Shown here in pieces: positions 21,162 to 24,380 of a stretch of 24,380 nucleotides of DNA. Both the position numbers and the translations under genes were made by a program. This stretch comes from Trichosphaerium sp. ATCC 40318 (Eukaryota > Discosea > Flabellinia > Trichosidae): positions 1 to 24,380 of the forward strand of contig JALMLS010000205.1 in the NCBI GenBank assembly GCA_038496445.1. The letters run 5' to 3'. The notes beneath the pieces were generated by a model that had not been told where the DNA came from, made no database searches, and saw only the letters and a list, made by a program, of their open reading frames with translations. Numbering within the stretch: the first letter of the stretch is position 1; every line of letters starts with the position of its first letter.

Positions 21162-21167
21162 AATAAA
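21162..21167 (+). terminator. AATAAA directly after the RhoGEF stop
   Basis: AATAAA begins two bases after the TGA stop, giving a 3' untranslated region of probably only a few tens of bases. Confidence 0.45.
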
Positions 21168-21324
21168 ACGCAAATTGTACTTTACCACTATGGAGTATTG
21201 AGTAACATTGAACACCTGGTTGCACTAAACTACACGACAGAAGTTGTTCGAAGAATCGTTTTCGCAATTGTGCGGCACAAGTAACTTAGTTTGCACTTGC
21301 GTTAAACCTCAACCCTTCAACATC

Positions 21325-22543
21325 ATGGCACGAACAAAGATAACACGGAGAGGGCAAACCAAACTACCAACTAAATCATCTGGAGATAACACAACTAAAA
21401 GATCTCTATCAACTCTTGATTGTACTTCAGCGAGCCTTTCAGCGGCGCCAGAAGCTGTGTGGATAGCTTTATTTTGCAAGTGTAGTACAATAACACTTGC
21501 CAGACTTGTATGCGTCAATAAAACGTTTAAACGTATTTTACACACGCATGAGGATCTTTCTGAAGAGATGTTTACATATTTCAAAATATTTCAAATATTT
21601 CAAATATTGCAAATGTTTTAAATGTTGCGAAATTGTTGAAAAACCTGCCAAACTTTTTGTCAGTCGGTTGTTAAAAGTTACGCTAAACACCTGAAAAGCG
21701 TTCTACGGTAGTTTGGTCGCGCTTTTCTGTTTTGTTTCAAGTGTTACATTTATTTCATAATATTTGGTATATTTGTAATATTTGAAATATTTGTAACCAG
21801 AAAACATCTCTTGAGAGTATTAGTAGAGGTTCGTTGTTTAAACAAGTACTGGAAGCCCTAAAACCATAAAACTAGGAACCTCTGGTACTGTGTTTTCCTG
21901 GCAGTTCATCATTAACGTAATGAATGAGGTTGAGGAAGCGCCAGAACAGACTTTTTTCAAAACAACCGACAATAAGCCTCAACCGTGGCTAAACAATGAA
22001 TCAATCAAGGATAAATATCCTAACCTACTCTCCAAGTACATGTTATTGATTCAAAATGCAGGAAATGACACGTGGGAAGTAAAGAAAGGTTCCCAAATGA
22101 ACAACCCTCCAAAACCGGGAGACAGTCCCAGTGACGTTATATGGCCTTGCATTCAAAATAGAAAGCCTTGGAAGCGAGCGTTGACAATTCATTGGGTATC
22201 TAACAGTGGACATAACTTGTATATGTCACTTTGTGATCATGAAGGTGCACTTGGTTTTAACACAAAAAAAAAAGATGGAATTGTTATTGGGCTAGCAAAT
22301 GGTTTACCTTATGTGTACAGCAGTGATGTATGCTATATTAATGGAAGTGGGTGTATGCGGCTTTGGAATAGTATAGATTTTTGCTATGATAAGATGCCTA
22401 CTGTTAAAGATGCATTATCTGAGTTTGAAAGAAGTATTTTGAGATTCTTTTCTAATGATAACGGTCCATTACCATGTGATAAGATGCTCTCCAAGCACCT
22501 ATTAAAAGAAATAAAGATAAAGAAAGGTGATAAACTGGCTTAG
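21325..22543 (+). CDS. Probable F-box protein with unknown C-terminal domain
   Basis: Exon 1 from ATG 21325 gives a basic leader (MARTKITRRGQ) and an F-box-like segment (EAVWIALFCKCSTITLARLV, CVNKTFKRIL). Its frame closes in AT-rich repeats at 21621. A second long frame is open from 21842 to TAG 22543; its own first ATG is at 21920. Splicing 21569 to 21847 joins them in phase to 313 residues, but the intron would start GTTTAC, an uncommon donor, so two separate genes remain possible. The C-terminal part has repeated W/G-rich strand-like segments (LTIHWVSNSGHNLYMSLC, CMRLWNSIDFCYDK), probably a beta-rich binding domain; I cannot name it. An F-box would recruit SKP1 of an SCF ubiquitin ligase. 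Confidence 0.55.
21573..21799. repeat. ATATTTCAA tandem repeat with downstream inverted copies
   Basis: Four or five copies of an ATATTTCAA-like 9-mer at about 21576-21610 face complementary copies (TTTGTAATATTTGAAATATTTG) at about 21770-21795. The arms could pair across about 150 nt inside the inferred F-box gene intron. Confidence 0.55.
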
Positions 22544-23012
22544 GCATGTCATGCTTTAACACTTGCACGATGGGTGTACTACTGACACTAATGACAATTT
22601 TTGTGTTAGTCAGATACAACTTACTTGAAGTACAGTAGTTTCAAAAATAAACTACCTTGTTGGTCTAACATGCCTGTGTAGTTAATCTGCCATTGGTTAA
22701 ATAACCTTGTAACAAATACCACTTGTGAGAAATACAAAAACAAACAAGAGCCATCTTACAAAACCTAAAGTGCTACTAACAGAACGTAAAAAATCGAGAC
22801 ACTGGATGTACTATATATCTATCTCCAGAATTAAACTGTCATTGTACATTGCACTTGTCAAATTGGGGCAGCAACGAGCATTCCTTGTCACTCATATTTT
22901 ACTTTTAAGTTCAAAAGTCAACTAGCAGTCAATTCCAAGAGAAAAAAAACTCGAAACTTTTATTACATATTCATAAACTCGATGAACGCTATAAAATACC
23001 TTGCACTCGTAT
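22544..23012. other. Intergenic region after the F-box gene
   Basis: No convincing gene. GGCATGTCA at 22543 and AACATGCC at about 22669 form a short inverted repeat, followed by AATAAA near 22647. A segment starting GTACTACTGACAC at about 22575 and ending TGTGTTAG looks like a 34-nt intron, so an alternative 3' end of the F-box transcript is possible. Confidence 0.35.
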
Positions 23013-23111
23013 ATGGATAGCAATAAGAAGTCCGGAAAAATAAACCTCCCAGAATTTACAATGGAACTGTCGATGGATGAAATTTACCCCCGCGCTCGCT
23101 TAATAGTGTAA
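23013..23111 (+). CDS. Possible 32-residue small or upstream reading frame
   Basis: ATG 23013 to TAA 23111 encodes 32 residues beginning MDSNKKSGKINLPEF with a coding-like composition (DEIYPRARLIV near the end). It ends 19 nt before the start of the mitochondrial protein gene, so it may be an upstream ORF in that transcript or a chance frame. Confidence 0.25.
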   Translation: MDSNKKSGKINLPEFTMELSMDEIYPRARLIV

Positions 23112-23130
23112 TCATATAAACACACTCAAC

Positions 23131-23957
23131 ATGTACGCAGTAACAACAACCAGAAGCTGTTTAGTAGCAATAAACCAAAACAAAACTACACGCTATCTAA
23201 AGGCTGTCCCAACACACAAAAGGCACTATAGTACAGGTACGTTCATTAATAAGCAGTTAAAAGAATTATTCATACCAAGTTTCTAAAAACCGTTTAGAAA
23301 CGAGCAAATACGACGAAAAGGAAGCAAAAGATATTGTAGACAACGTTCTTCGCGTTTATAACTGTGACATCACTCCTGCTTCTTTCGCAAACTACGCGGA
23401 TACTATGGTTTTCGAAGACCCTGTAATACGCACAGTTGGTACTACTTTCCCATTTAAAACGGTTTAAGCCTAAAACTAAATCCTAGGCGCAAGGAGGTTC
23501 CAATCCGCAATGTTCTTTATGCCACTATGCTTCAAGGAGCCTCAACTTGACGTAACGAACATTGAGAGTAACACAAGCGACAAAGGTACGCTACAACCGG
23601 AGAAATCTGTTTGTTTTTTTCTGACTTTTGTGTGAAGGTACAATCGACGCTCTTCCAACTACAGACCAAGTAGTATCGTTTAACTTGAAGATGTCGTATA
23701 GACTAAGAGGTATTGGGCTCCGTCTATCACTACCAACAAAGATTTTTCTCGAACTCCAAAACGGTCAAATTGTAAGACATCACGATTGTTGGTTTGGTAG
23801 AAGAATTTTTGGTATGTCAAGATTGAACCCTCTGTTCTATGTACGCAGCTTCGAGGGTTGGTTTTGTGGGTTCCTATTCAGCAGTAAGCGGGATAGAGTG
23901 TGGGAACAGCAACAACAACAACAGAGCGGTGTTGACGCTGCTGCACCTTCAGTGTAG
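23131..23957 (+). CDS. Mitochondrially targeted NTF2/SnoaL-fold protein
   Basis: Four exons (23131-23236, 23280-23438, 23487-23585, 23638-23957) join in phase to 227 residues. The first 36 residues have many Thr, Arg and Lys and no acids (MYAVTTTRSCLVAINQNKTT), typical of a mitochondrial presequence. The mature part has the order seen in SnoaL-like/DUF2358-type NTF2 folds: an initial helix (EAKDIVDNVLRVYN), YADTMVFEDPV, then LSLPTKIFLELQNGQIVRHH followed by DCW, where the strand-Ile-x-x-His/Asp-x-Trp end is diagnostic. Function is unknown; such domains bind small hydrophobic ligands or act as scaffolds. An additional 37-nt intron (23810-23846, GTATGT...ACGCAG) would replace the C-terminus and remove the poly-Gln run near residue 212; the unspliced form is given. 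Confidence 0.82.
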
Positions 23958-24320
23958 TCAATTTGGTTTCTGTTAACAAAGTATTTGTTACGCCAACAGA
24001 GAACATTTTGTTTGGCAAGATGAACTCTAACATTTGTAAATAATTCAATAACGATAGCAACAAACTTTTATCGGATACATTTGATTCTTGTGATAAGTAC
24101 ATTACCATGAGTGACTACCCTGTAAGTTGTATTCCTGGATATACATCAGAAAAGGCAGACAATGTTTTTGACTAGACTCAGGCGCTAGATCGTGGTGATG
24201 GAAAAGATACCTCTAGCTGATCTTAAAACTACTTATGTCGTGCATTTGTAGTCACCAACTTACGATCAAATTATCATAGGCGATTTTGTCTAAGCTTACA
24301 TTTATTCGATTTTTTTATTA
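23958..24320. other. Convergent intergenic region, no firm gene
   Basis: Holds the 3' flank of the mitochondrial protein gene and of the minus-strand gene at the right edge. An ATG at 24109 followed by GTAAGT and an acceptor at about 24180 would make only a 16-residue peptide, which I do not accept as a gene. Confidence 0.4.
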
Positions 24321-24380
24321 TTATTGGTCACTGTCATCCAGTGGACCCATAGCTGTTGTAGCAAGTGCTCCTTTGCCTGC
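24321..24380 (-). CDS. C-terminal end of a minus-strand gene
   Basis: Minus-strand frame open from the right edge gives 19 residues ending TTAMGPLDDSDQ and TAA, with AATAAA-like sequence following. The frame is chosen by composition only; too short to identify. Confidence 0.35.
   Translation of the reverse strand, partial: AGKGALATTAMGPLDDSDQ

Overview
This is nuclear DNA of a eukaryote. Almost every gene is cut by short introns (mostly 34-85 nt, shortest clear one 34 nt), with ACTAAC/CTAAT-like branch sequences and T-rich 3' ends. I rebuilt exon joins by hand. For six genes every phase closes and the joined protein matches a known family layout or a coherent secreted/membrane plan. The gene set (class E/cAMP-receptor-like GPCR, DH-PH RhoGEF, CCR4/Angel-type nuclease, F-box-like proteins with MORN or leucine-rich repeats, piggyBac remains) suits an early-diverging fungus, an amoebozoan or a similar protist. 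The sequence alone does not settle the lineage. There are no bacterial operons, tRNAs, rRNAs or CRISPR arrays that I can see.

Layout. 1-117: tail of a plus-strand gene. 394-1418 (-): secreted, Cys-rich, Pro/Thr-stalked single-pass surface protein, 6 exons. 1472-3394 (-): intronless 640-residue F-box-like/MORN repeat protein, with a short 2-exon relative at 3755-4216 (-). 4573-5998 (-): complete 9-exon CCR4/Angel-type endonuclease/exonuclease/phosphatase-fold enzyme. It diverges across 127 bp from 6126-8544 (+), an 11-exon protein of four ~75-residue repeats joined to a PD-(D/E)XK nuclease-like domain, the most unusual gene here. 8810-15465 (+): a seven-transmembrane receptor split after TM3 by about 5 kb holding a decayed piggyBac element and a ubiquitin-protease-like reading frame. 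15566-16790 (-): secreted protein of unknown function, convergent with the receptor. 17094-17752 (+): frameshifted F-box/LRR relic. 17817-21160 (+): 19-exon DH-PH RhoGEF. 21325-22543 (+): probable 2-exon F-box protein. 23131-23957 (+): mitochondrially targeted NTF2/SnoaL-fold protein. 24321-24380 (-): tail of another gene.

Genome-level signals: about 25 of 58 inferred introns begin GTAC (often GTACGT or GTACGC) instead of GTAAGT; two look like GC-AG introns; CACGTG, often as TCACGTGA, occurs about 19 times, many within introns; and several stop codons lie inside an AATAAA signal.

The genes do not form one pathway. The receptor and the RhoGEF could both belong to G-protein/Rho signalling, and the F-box relatives to ubiquitin ligase adaptors, but no functional link between neighbours is shown by the sequence.
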